Origin: Cryptococcus deneoformans JEC21
Taxonomy: Eukaryota > Basidiomycota > Tremellomycetes > Tremellales > Cryptococcaceae
DNA length: 64,000 nt
Direction of reading: 5' to 3'
NCBI RefSeq assembly: GCF_000091045.1
Contig: NC_006681.1
Span: 392,787-456,786 of the forward strand
Shown here: positions 24,930-34,791 of the stretch, in pieces
How positions within the stretch are numbered: position 1 is the stretch's first letter
Layout of the letters: the number at the start of each line of letters is the position of its first letter
The notes under the pieces: generated by a model
Told to the model about the DNA's origin: nothing
Databases searched by the model: none
The model's input: the letters and a program-made list of their open reading frames with translations, nothing else
Made by a program: the position numbers and the translations under genes

Positions 24930-26765
24930 ATGACCTATACTGAAAACACCAACGTCGTCATCGTCGGAGCCGGTAAGCTCTATGTATCACCGCGGTCGGA
25001 GAAAAAGCGATGTGCTCACAATGCTGGACAGGTATCTTTGGTATGTCCACTGCTTTGTGGATGCTTGAAACCGGAAAATACTCTGTCACCCTCTTGGACA
25101 AATCTGAGGTTTTGCCTGCTCCTGACGCTGCTAGTACGGGTGAGCCATGTCTGGTTTACGAATTCCACAGAAAACAGGAAAAGACTAACGGTTTGCTTCT
25201 AGATATCAACAAGGTCCTTTCCGCTTCTATGGATTTAAAAAAAAAGAAAGAAACTGACAGGAAAGGTCTAGATCATTCGAGCTGCTGACTACAAGGACCC
25301 TCTTATTGCCGCTCTTGCTCTCGATGCCGTCGAGCACTGGCGCAAGCCTGAGTGGGAAGGCACGTACCACGAGTGAGTGATTTCTTGGCACATAAAAATC
25401 AAAGCTAATGTGTTAATGGCAGATGTGGAGTCGTCGCTCTTTCTGCTACCCATGAGAAGGAGGGTATGGAGTTTATAGACTGTGCGTACAAGAACTGTCG
25501 CGACCTTGGCCTCGACGTTACCCTTCTTCCCGATGCGACTGCTATCAAGCCTGTCGTTGACCGTAATAATGCCTTTCCCACTGGCTCTTTCGGCGGCAGG
25601 CAAGGTTATATTAACCCCATCGGTGGTTGGGGTGAGGCTGGTAGGGCTGTTGAGGTTGGTCTCACGAGGGCAAAAAAGCTCGGTGCTATTGTTAGAGCTG
25701 GTTCCGAGGTTATTGGTTTGATCAAGGACGGCAAGAACGTCAAGGGAGTCGAGTTAAAGAGCGGTGAGAAGATTTTCTGTGACTTAGTTGTTGTGAGTGG
25801 CATTCCCATTGCGCCAAAGCGGTATTCTAGCTGACCTTGATATTTTGAAGGTCGCCGCGGGTGCTTGGACTCCTAAGCTTTTTGCTTCTCCTGCCTTTGC
25901 TGCTCGTCTCCCGCCTATCGTGGCTACCGGGTGTGCTACTATTTCATCAACTGCCATTTATCAGGATAGATACTGAATTAATCGTTGCTAGCCAAAGTGT
26001 TGCTATCCTGCAGCTTACTCCCGAAGAGTCTAAGAAATACGCCAAGGTCCCCGTTGTATGTCATTGCTCGCACTTCGCTAGTCATAGAATCTCCACTAAT
26101 GCGTACAATTCGCTAGGTCTTCAACCTCGATGATGGATGGTACATCTTCCCACCCAACCCCACTGGCCTCATGAAGATGGCTATTCACAGCGCTGGTTAC
26201 ATCAACCCTGTCGAGGAGATTAACAACGTTTCCGTCCCTCGAACCAAGCTTACTCCCGGTGCCGAGGATGGTGCTATTCCAAAGGTCATGTTACAGGCCT
26301 TGAGAAAAGGTTTGTCTGAGGTTTATCCTGATTTGGCCAAGAAGGATTATGCTATGACCCGATTGTGTTGGTGAGTCACTTTGGTATTTGCTGATGGTTT
26401 TAGGCATGTTGCCTGACAAAAGAACCAGGTACTGTGACACTGTTACCGGTGACTGGCTCATCGACTACCACCCTGATTACAATAACCTCTTCCTTGCTAC
26501 TGGTGGATCCGGTCACGCCTTCAAGTTTGCCAGCAACATCGGTCGCGAAATCCTCAGACTCATCGAGCGTGACTCTTCATCTGAGTTCAAGGTTCGATTC
26601 TCTTTCAACCCTCCCAAGGAGATGGTTGAGCCTCCTTCCGAAAAGGGCGACGTTTCTGCTGAACGCACTCAGGTTACCGACACTGGTGCCGACGTGCGAT
26701 CTGGTATGAGAAAGCTCTTGGTGATCGACGAATTGATCCGGCCCGAAGATTTGAAAGCTTATTAA
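24930..26765 (+). CDS. FAD-dependent amine oxidase (sarcosine / fructosyl-amino-acid oxidase family)
   Basis: This flavoenzyme oxidises secondary amines or amino acids and releases hydrogen peroxide. The first exon carries the nucleotide-binding start NVVIVGAG, continued after an intron by IFGMSTALWMLE. The motif DAAST followed by DINKIIRAADYKDP is typical of the sarcosine oxidase / amadoriase group. Middle exons give VVVAAGAWTPKLF and GWYIFPPNPTGLMKMAIH. Near the end, RLCWYCDTVTGDWLIDYHP carries the cysteine that usually binds FAD covalently, and LATGGSGHAFKFASNIGR is the second FAD contact. Introns are short. The substrate is not readable: sarcosine, pipecolate or a fructosyl amino acid are all possible. 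Its neighbours (copper amine oxidase remnant, aldehyde dehydrogenase) point to amine catabolism. Confidence 0.85.
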
Positions 26766-27202
26766 TCAGTATGTGAAGTCAAGTAAAAGTGAATCTTGTA
26801 TTTTGGGCCTGTATGTATTGGTGATTATCATGTTTGTCTTGCTTTTACGTCGGCTGAGAAATTTAAAGATCATTAACTTTGTGCTTGACATTGGTGTCGA
26901 CTTGCGCTGACGATTCTGAGAGTAGGTATTTCTGCAACATGAATGGCTCCTGTTTCCTTGACAAATGACAGCAGAAGTCTAGCTGTCTTAAGACTTTCCA
27001 AACTTTCATCTTTCGGGGACCGCATACATATCATCGACAACGAAGTAGAGCTAACTAAAAAAGACAACCACATAAGTATCGTTATCGCTGCCTACGTACA
27101 ACCATTCATCCGAGAAACCCAACTACTTTCCATTACAACCTGGAATCTATTTTAGCGCCTGCGGGAAATTGGGATAATCAGGATGGTAACTTGCAGTTGA
27201 CT
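26766..27202. other. Convergent spacer after the FAD oxidase
   Basis: About 440 bp between the 3' end of the FAD oxidase and the 3' end of the copper amine oxidase pseudogene. I see no gene. Confidence 0.4.
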
Positions 27203-28559
27203 CAATTGGGAATGATAATCTTCTCTTTGCCGATGTGCACTCCTTCAACATCATTCGCCAAGGCCTCATCCGCATTTCTTGATTCCTTGTCCTCTGCACT
27301 AGGTACATCAAGACCCGGGTTACACTAGCAGGATAAGAACAAGTCAGGTAGGCTGCCACGACGAACACATGATAAAAACTCACGTCAAAGAAGCCAGAAG
27401 GCTTGAGATAAACCCTAAGGAATTCTACAGGCATAATAGACCAGTCCTCAGGGCTGGAAACATGGGTGACACCGAAGCCTAACATCTTTGTTAACTTTGA
27501 GGTGTATATGCTGGAGACAAAAGGACACTCACAAGGCCAGAGGGCAATGTCCTCATTATTAATGTTGTCATCTCGAGCAACCCACTTGGCAAGACCAAAT
27601 TCTTCACCATCAGGGTTTTGGTTCACATGGAGTTCAGATGGATAAAGCTCGGCACTACTGTACGGTGTGGCAAATATCCGCGCGACATAAGTTTTTTAAA
27701 CTTCTGTCAAGTATACGTGAAGGATATTGACATACGCTGTGTCGAGTTAAAGGAGCACCGTTATAGACCAGGGAGCCGGGTTTGGCCAAAAGGGGCGGCA
27801 TGTCATTCCAAACTACATCAAATGTCAATCACTCAATTCTCATTATGATACAATATTACTCACCAAGCTTGTACCCGATATTCCCCCCTGTGCTTTAACG
27901 CGTTTCATTAGGATTCTCTATCAACCAAGTCCTCGTCTTTGAAGCATTGTAATCGGCAACTGCCTTTTTTTCCACGCCAGTAGCTTCACAAGCTTTTTTG
28001 ACCTTTGGAAGATTTCTGCAAAGCTCCTTCGCCCAGAGCAGCTCCTAACGCAAACAACAAGTTAAGGCTCATGTCTGAATAAGCGTGGACGAAAAGACTA
28101 ACTTCGGTATGGAGAGAAGGTTGAATCAGTTCATGGAGGGCAATCCAACTGGTGACAACAGGAGTCTCCGGTCCAACGAGGCTAAGTTTGGACGGCAAGT
28201 CTACGATGGCCTCGTAACTTTGGGAGGTGGCTGCACAGATGATGTGAACCTGAGGTTATTCATGAGATATGAAATGTCTTTCTGCACAAAGACAGACTAC
28301 TTACGTCTGCTTGTCGCCTCAAATCACCTTTTTCCATTCCAACTTTTTTGAGCTCATCATCAATTAGGACATCTGATCATTTGTTGAGGACGGCATGCTT
28401 GCTGGGCTCTCGTAAAGTGACAGTATTGAAGACAATCTTTTCGATGGGCTTCTTCATGGTATAAATGCCCTTCTGGATATAAGCTCGGATGGCTGAAACC
28501 GCTGCGATGACCTTCATCGCAGACAGGGGGTCAAGAGGGTGAATGAAATGGTGGGACAT
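27203..28559 (-). pseudogene. Copper amine oxidase, internally deleted and interrupted
   Basis: The intact family is about 650-700 residues and oxidises primary amines to aldehydes with topaquinone (TPQ) and copper. Here the N-terminal part is recognisable (MSHHFIHPLDPLSAMKVIAA, FNTVTLREPSKHAVL, then ELLWAKELCRNLPKVKKACE). It runs straight into the C-terminal part (SKTRTWLIENPNETR, GNIGYKL, PPLLAKPGSLVYN, TPYSSAELYPSELHVNQNPDG, FGVTHVSSPEDWSIMP, NPGLDVP). The roughly 300 residues that should lie between them, with the TPQ tyrosine and the HxH copper ligands, are gone. Two in-frame stops add to this: TGA at 28377-28379 where the family usually has Trp, and TAA at 27895-27897. Splice sites are still recognisable, so the loss looks fairly recent. 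Confidence 0.85.
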
Positions 28560-29200
28560 CGTTGTTACGTAGAAAGATCTTGCGACATGGAAGGAAGAGT
28601 ACTAAATGCTGCCATGAGCATATATATGGAGCAGATGGTGGTGATGGTTGCCTGCAGCATTGGAGAGATAGGCGAGAATACGTAGGCAAGCGACTCGACT
28701 GCTTCTCGTTGCCGTCCTAGACCGGAAGAGGTTCCCAGCAGAATATACTTGTCGTGTATTGAGGCAGAACTGGGGAAAAACAATTGCCTAAATGCTTATC
28801 AGTTGATCCCCTCTTGGGTTCCTGAATGGGCATTTAGTTATCCGGACGCAACCGCATGGCGGATCCAATTTGCAACGCGCTCACGATACGGGCAAGACAG
28901 TCCATTGTTGCTTCGCTTAGACTTCAAAATGGGGGACGTGAAAGGAGCTCATAGGAAAAAGTGAGTGATCTGATAAGTTATATGTTCTGAGATATATCAT
29001 CATTGTCATATATCCCTTTAACATGCAATCACGCAACAGTAACTGTACTGTACATAAAATATGAGAACCCAAAGCTTCTTCCAGTTTATTTTCTTTTTGC
29101 TATCCCTCCTTTCTCAGACGATGTGGTTACACTGGCCAAGGACTGCGTAAGGAACCACCCGATCAATCAGTACCAAGTTGCACAGTGACAAGAGATTGAC
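28560..29200. other. Spacer between ALDH 3' end and the amine oxidase pseudogene
   Basis: About 640 bp, probably the former promoter of the copper amine oxidase plus the 3' flank of the aldehyde dehydrogenase. One 70-codon plus frame (28749-28964) is present but looks non-coding. Confidence 0.35.
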
Positions 29201-31097
29201 TCACGAAGTCTGGGTCAAGTTATTGTGGACCGCCTTGATCTGCATATACGCCTCTAACCCATAGGTTCCGAGCTCTCGACCGATACCGCTCTGCTTGAAG
29301 CCACCGAAAGGCACTCCGGGGTGCAGCAAAGCGTATTGGTTGATCCAGACGGTTCCAGCGTCTAACGCGGCTGAGACTCGAGTGGCTTGACGGGTATCAT
29401 TGGTGAAGACTGCAGCCGCGAGGCCATAAGAAGTGTCGTTCGCTACTTCAAGGACTTCTTCCTCGGTCTTGAAAGGAGCAGCGACAACCACAGGGCCGAA
29501 GATCTGAGATGATTGTTAATGTCTGTTCTTCTCTCTCAAGCTAATCCCACTTGCTTCTTCCTTCACTATTGTCATATCCGGAGTGGTATCGGCAAGGATA
29601 GTAGGCTCAATCCAATAACCATCATTAGATTCCGGCCATTTCTGACCACCTGTGACCACTCGAGCACCTTGCTCCTTTCCTGAGACGATGTAGTTCAAAA
29701 CCTTATCACGTTGACCTTCGGAAATCTGAGACAAACCCGTCAGATCATCATCACGGGATTAAGTAATTAAACTCACCAGGGGGCCAAAAGAGGTCTTTTC
29801 ATCATGGGGCTGACCAATGGCACAGGCCTCTGCACGCTTCTTCATAGCTGCAAGGAACTTGTCAAAGATGCCCTCTTGGACATATAGCTGTCCTCAGAAT
29901 TAGCATAAGCGATCGCTGTGTACCGCTCTCACTTACTCTGCTACCAGCGCAGCAGTCTTGGCCAGAATTGAACCAAATAGCCAACGCAGCCCAGTCCGCC
30001 GCCTCCTCCACATCGGCTGAATCAAACACAATGACAGGTGACTTGCCGCCAAGCTCCAAAGTCACCTTTTTAAGGTTCGATTCGGCAGCTGCGATAGAGA
30101 TCCTTCGGCCAGTAGAGACAGAACCTGTGAAAGCAACCTTATCGATATCCATGTGGCGGGAAATGGCATCACCTGCAGTTGCGCCGTGGCCAGGAACAGT
30201 GTTGATGACACCAGCTGGAATGCCGGCTTCCTTGACCAGGTCACATAGTGCCAGAGCGGAAAGGGGGGTAAGTTCAGAAGGCTTCATGACGACAGTACAG
30301 CCGGCTGCAAGGGCGGGCGCAATCTTCCAGGCCCACATCATGATACTTCCAGGCGTCAGAAACATCACGATTTTCCGTAGAGAGAACTCACGGGTAATTC
30401 CATGGGATGATCTGGCCACAGACACCGATAGGCTGGTGGAGCGTGTAAACAAATTTCTCCTTACCAAATGAAGAAACGGTTTGACCGTGGATCTTATCGG
30501 CAAGACCAGCATAGTACCGGATACAGGCGACAGAGTCGGCGACATCAGCTTCACTAACAAAGCTTATCAGTTTGTGGACTCGTTTTACTGGAAAAAAACC
30601 AACCGGGCAATCCTGATACCCTTTCCAGAGTTGATACTGCATAAACTGTTAAGCAAACCTCCATGGCGTTGTGCAAAAGACGTACCTTTCGAGGGCAGCA
30701 AGCTTATCACTGTCCCTCTCCATCAGATCAGCCAGTTTATTTAGCACTATGAAGAGGGTCAGTAAGACTTTGTTTTCAGATCAATCACGAGCTTACAAAC
30801 TCCTCGTTCAGCGGCGAGGACATTGTTTCCCCAAGTGGTCTTGAAGGCTTTCCGGGCGGCGATGACGGCCTTGTCTATATCCTCCTTCTTGGCATGTGCA
30901 AAGTCCAAGAGCTTCTGGCCAGTCGCCGGGTTTACAGTGGAGAAGGTTTCCCTGCTAGTCGACTCTACCCATTCATTGTTGCTAAACAAAGATCTCAACA
31001 GCTGACAACACATATCAGGACCTACTTACATGAACAATCCTACAGGAACTTCGACTTCGCCGAGAGAGGGGACATTGAGCTTCGCATGGGTGGGCAT
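29201..31097 (-). CDS. NAD(P)-dependent aldehyde dehydrogenase
   Basis: This enzyme oxidises aldehydes to acids and would handle aldehydes made by amine oxidases. The ATG is at 31095-31097, and the first exon joins in phase to NNEWVES. The family signatures are all present: [54 protein letters not shown] with the general base glutamate, [12 protein letters not shown] with the catalytic cysteine, and [15 protein letters not shown] near the end. Apparent breaks near 30540-30680 resolve into ordinary introns. The intron at 29504-29554 has a GC donor (GCAAGT) and joins VKEE to IFGPV. It is divergent to a Zn2Cys6 regulator and lies next to two amine oxidase genes. About 500 residues, full length. 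Confidence 0.94.
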
Positions 31098-31674
31098 GAT
31101 ATGTTTGGATCTTATACCTAATGGGAGAAGGTGTCTAAGGGTAATTGTTCGTCTCATGTAGATGGGAAACGGATGTTTGGACTCTACATGAATATATATA
31201 TTCACGATCACGCCTAGGTCCACGCACAGAAAAGCCAGAGTCCAGTAGTCGGCGCACACTACCCGGCGTAGGCCGGGATAAGCGAAAGTAGTCGGGCGTT
31301 TATGCCTTGAAAGCACGTAGGTTAAGCGCCGGGTTATCTTATGTAAAAAGGGGATGCAGGTGGTTTACGTACGATGAAGAGGTTGCATATTTGGTTCCGT
31401 TGTGGCAAAAGGTCGGAAGATCCGGATAATCATGGATGGCGGGTGATCTTCTTCTGATTGGCCCGATAAGGATCGCGGTTATCACAGACTCTATTCGATT
31501 CAAAGAACGCTAATTTGCTTTTCACGTCCCTCAGAATCTACAACGCCCGATGACAGTGGCATTCGGGAGGAATTTTCTTCTTCTTCAACTCTAACTGTTA
31601 AAACTGTTTACCCAACCTTTGGGGAACATCTGTTTTTTACAATCTAAGTGCTGTGCTTTTCTCCTTGGTGACAA
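31098..31674. promoter_or_regulatory. Divergent ALDH / Zn2Cys6 regulator promoter
   Basis: This 577-bp region separates the ALDH and regulator starts. At 31263-31276 it holds CCGGCGTAGGCCGG, two CCGG half-sites six bases apart. The site is flanked by two near-identical copies of AGTAGTCGG (from 31244 and from 31287). Three HGATAR-type sites are present: minus-strand AGATAA at 31334-31339, CGATAA at 31464-31469 and minus-strand TGATAA at 31479-31484. CGG-containing pairs are the usual targets of zinc-cluster factors, so this could be an operator for the adjacent regulator. Confidence 0.45.
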
Positions 31675-34357
31675 ATGGCCGAAGGCGACGCGTCCCAAAA
31701 TACCTCGAGGAAGAGGTCATCTCGGGCTTGCGATGTACGTGCCACCTGTTGTCTTCACCAAATCAGCCACACGTACTAATACCTCGACCAGTCATGTAAA
31801 ATGTCAGTTCTGTGTTTGGCGGAAGCAATGGATGAATTAACCCGAACTTACAGTCGGCGGTCGAAATGCGAAGATATAAAAGAGATATCAGGCGTAGGAC
31901 CGACATGTAAGGCCTGCCGGGAAGAGAACCAAGAGTGTCTATATACGCTACCTGTGCGAAAGAGGTAAGATTGAAGTTTCGTCTCAGTAGTATGTGGACG
32001 GGTCGGTGCTTACTCATCTCATATAGAGGGCCTGCTCGAGGTTTCAAGAATCACATAAATCAAAGCTCCCAGAATGTCGAAGGCTCTCAACAAAGCCAAG
32101 CTCAACATTCAGGTTTCTCTGGATCATCAGTTTACTATGGACAAGATCAGGCTATACGGAGAAACAGTGGAAGTCATTCGCCAGTTGCAGACTCTTCTAA
32201 TCGGCCTCACATACTCTTGCGGCAAGTAGAGCCATTCTTTGGTATTCCAACGAATATGGTCGATCGGCTTTTGGCTGTCTATTTCACACATGTTCACGTG
32301 AGTGCATATGTATCTGGACTATTTAACCACTATCTGACGCGTATCAGAATGTCTGGCCATTGATTTGTAAACCTGTATTCAACCCACATCACACCTCCGC
32401 CCATCTCCTCCTTTCTATGCTGGCCGTAGCTGTCTGCGTCGCACCTGAAGGTGCTGCCGACGGCTTTAATTCTGAAACTCTATTTGTTATGGCAGAACGA
32501 GCCTTGCTTCAAAGGCGGATGGAGATCAGGGTCGACATCATTCAGAGTTTCGTGCTGATGAGTCTGAGACAAACGGGATGCGGAGATAAGAAAAGCGCAG
32601 CCGTGTATGCAAATAGAGCGTCGACTATGGCGTTCATTATGGGGTTGCATTTGGATCCGGGAACGCCACCTGCCGGATCAGGCCATGCGAAGACTGCGCT
32701 GACAGTGAGCGTTATCTTCCTTACGAGGTATCCGTTGCTTACCATGAAATATCGCAGTATGAACATGATACGAGGGCAAGGGTGTACTGGAACTGTTATG
32801 TTCTCGACAAAGTCATAGCTGAAGAAACGGGCCGGCCATTCATTCTACCATACCGACGCTCTTCTATACCCTTTCCGAGCATTAACGAAGTCGATGAGCT
32901 CGAAGCGTGGCCACCTTTGCCCATGTCTTCAGCACCTCTACCCCAATCGGTTCGACATGTCAATCCTAAGCGAGGCTATGTGATGAGCTGTTTTGTTTGG
33001 ACATGCCGAATGGCTATGCTCGTTGAGGAGATACTGGACTTAGAGATGGAAGGTCCGAATCTTCAAGGAAGCTCGGAATGGTGGGACAGGCAATTTTCAG
33101 AAGAGGCAGGCCAGAGGAGGCATTTAGGACAAGAAAGAGAGAGAATCGCGAGACAACTGACCCTGTGGAAACAATCTTTACCGTCATGGCTCGATGTGGA
33201 CACAAAGAGTGAAGCTTCTCCTTTACCTCATCATGTGGTGGGGGTTACAGTGAGTCACACAAACATGATACCTGAAAGTCGCTCATTTTGGGCTTGTAGT
33301 GGTACCATACCTCGCGCATTCTTCTTTACTCTCGCTTCCTCAGAAGACATCCCGTCGCTTCTTCTCCGACTACTGGTGAAGACGACACCAGAGCTTTCCA
33401 TGCCATATGCTCAGATGCAGCCCAGGCTGTTGTGGACCTTCTGAGTATGTTGGATAAGCATCGTTTGTTGCAGCATGTCAGCTCCGATATCATTCATTTA
33501 CTGAGTTTGACAACTCTATTTGAAGGTCCATTCTCTTCTTGTATGCTCCATGTGCATCGCGCTGACTTTATATAGCCTATGACTCTGTTTCAAGTGACCC
33601 GGCTTTGGCCAACCGAGCCAAGATCAACTTCTCACAGTGCTGCCTATGGCTACGGGAATTTTCCTCTTCTTGGGCTTCTGCCTCTGCCCACCGAGTATTC
33701 TTTGAAGGTCGTGAGTTGCCAATTAGTAAACCGCTGCAAATTAGCTCATCATATTCGTAAGTCATTCGAGGCGGTCTACACCTGTCATCGCCAGAAGACG
33801 ACCAACGCGGTACAAAAGATCAAAATGCAGGCCAAATAGAGCCTCCGCCCTCCATCGAGGACGGCTTGCGCGCTGTGCGACAGCAATTTACTTCCAATGG
33901 CCCCCAGCAAGCCTATGCCATTCCCACGTTGATGGAAAACCCTACAGATCTAGCGCCCGTTAATCTTTTCCAGCTTCCACAGTACTACTGGAATCACTTG
34001 TCGGTCAATGAGTCTGATGCCAACCAATTTCCAGATCACCCTACACCTGAACGGAACTCGACCAATCTGCAGTTTGTGCAGAGTTCCGAACCCAGTCATC
34101 TTCCTGCAACATCTCCAATAACACAGCTTAACCACCTTCCTTCAGACCCAGCTGCTTCGGTATCTGCTAATAAAAACATGAGGGCGAGATGGGACTCACG
34201 GTTGTCAGGAGAGACCAGGCCAACTGACATAGAAAGTCTGAAAGATGACCATGTAGAAGGTGAACATTTTGTCAACCCCATGAGTGGGGTGGACCAAAAT
34301 GCCATCTATTCGGCCTTGATGACTTACATGGTGGATGCTATAAAAGGCGGATCATAG
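31675..34357 (+). CDS. Zn2Cys6 transcription factor with fungal-specific domain (factor 1)
   Basis: This is a nuclear DNA-binding regulator. Joining exon 1 (31675-31734), an 11-nt exon (31792-31802) and exon 3 (31854-31964) builds the zinc cluster ACDSCKIRRSKCE...CKACREENQEC, with spacing C-x2-C-x6-C-x12-C-x2-C-x6-C. The fungal-specific middle region follows over several exons, including CVAPEGAADGFN, RASTMAFIMGLHLDPG, YWNCYVLDKVIAEETGRP and the WYHTSRILLYSRF helix. The C-terminal 160 residues are polar and low in complexity, ending AIYSALMTYMVDAIKGGS. All checked junctions stay in frame, so the gene appears intact. Divergence from the aldehyde dehydrogenase suggests, but does not prove, that it controls the amine-catabolism genes beside it. 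Confidence 0.85.
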
Positions 34358-34791
34358 CGTATACTGTATCCGGTTTGTCAGTTGTATTGTTGGAATCATG
34401 TAGCCTTTTATCTTTTTGCAATCTTGCGATGAGCAATTTCGGCTATTGTATTATCTGTTAATTCTTTGTCTAGCGTCCTGTCATTCTCTTTAATTGATGC
34501 ACCACGCACGCATGCATGACATATTGCGGAGACGTACAGCCGTCGAGCATCCGTTCGCGGCTGTGTACATGCAATACGTACAGTCAGTGGAGCGAGCGAG
34601 GCTCTACGTTGATGGCTACGGAGCTTCGGCATGCACGCTTCGGCTTCTATTTGTTAGGGGGTCGATGGCCGATATCTCGGCGATGTGTCGGTCAGCGACG
34701 GGCAACAAAGCGCTGGCTATTATATTTTGTTGGCAGAAAGCACTTCTGCCAATGCATACAGTCATCTCCCTTATTCACTACCGACATCATT
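34358..34791. other. Spacer between the tandem transcription factors
   Basis: About 430 bp. Several overlapping frames cross it, but none continues into a recognised protein. Probably the 3' flank of factor 1 and the promoter of factor 2. Confidence 0.35.

Noticed and set aside
30388..30760. Apparent frameshifts in the aldehyde dehydrogenase
   Set aside because: Three ordinary GT-AG introns restore a continuous ALDH sequence (for example [20 protein letters not shown]).
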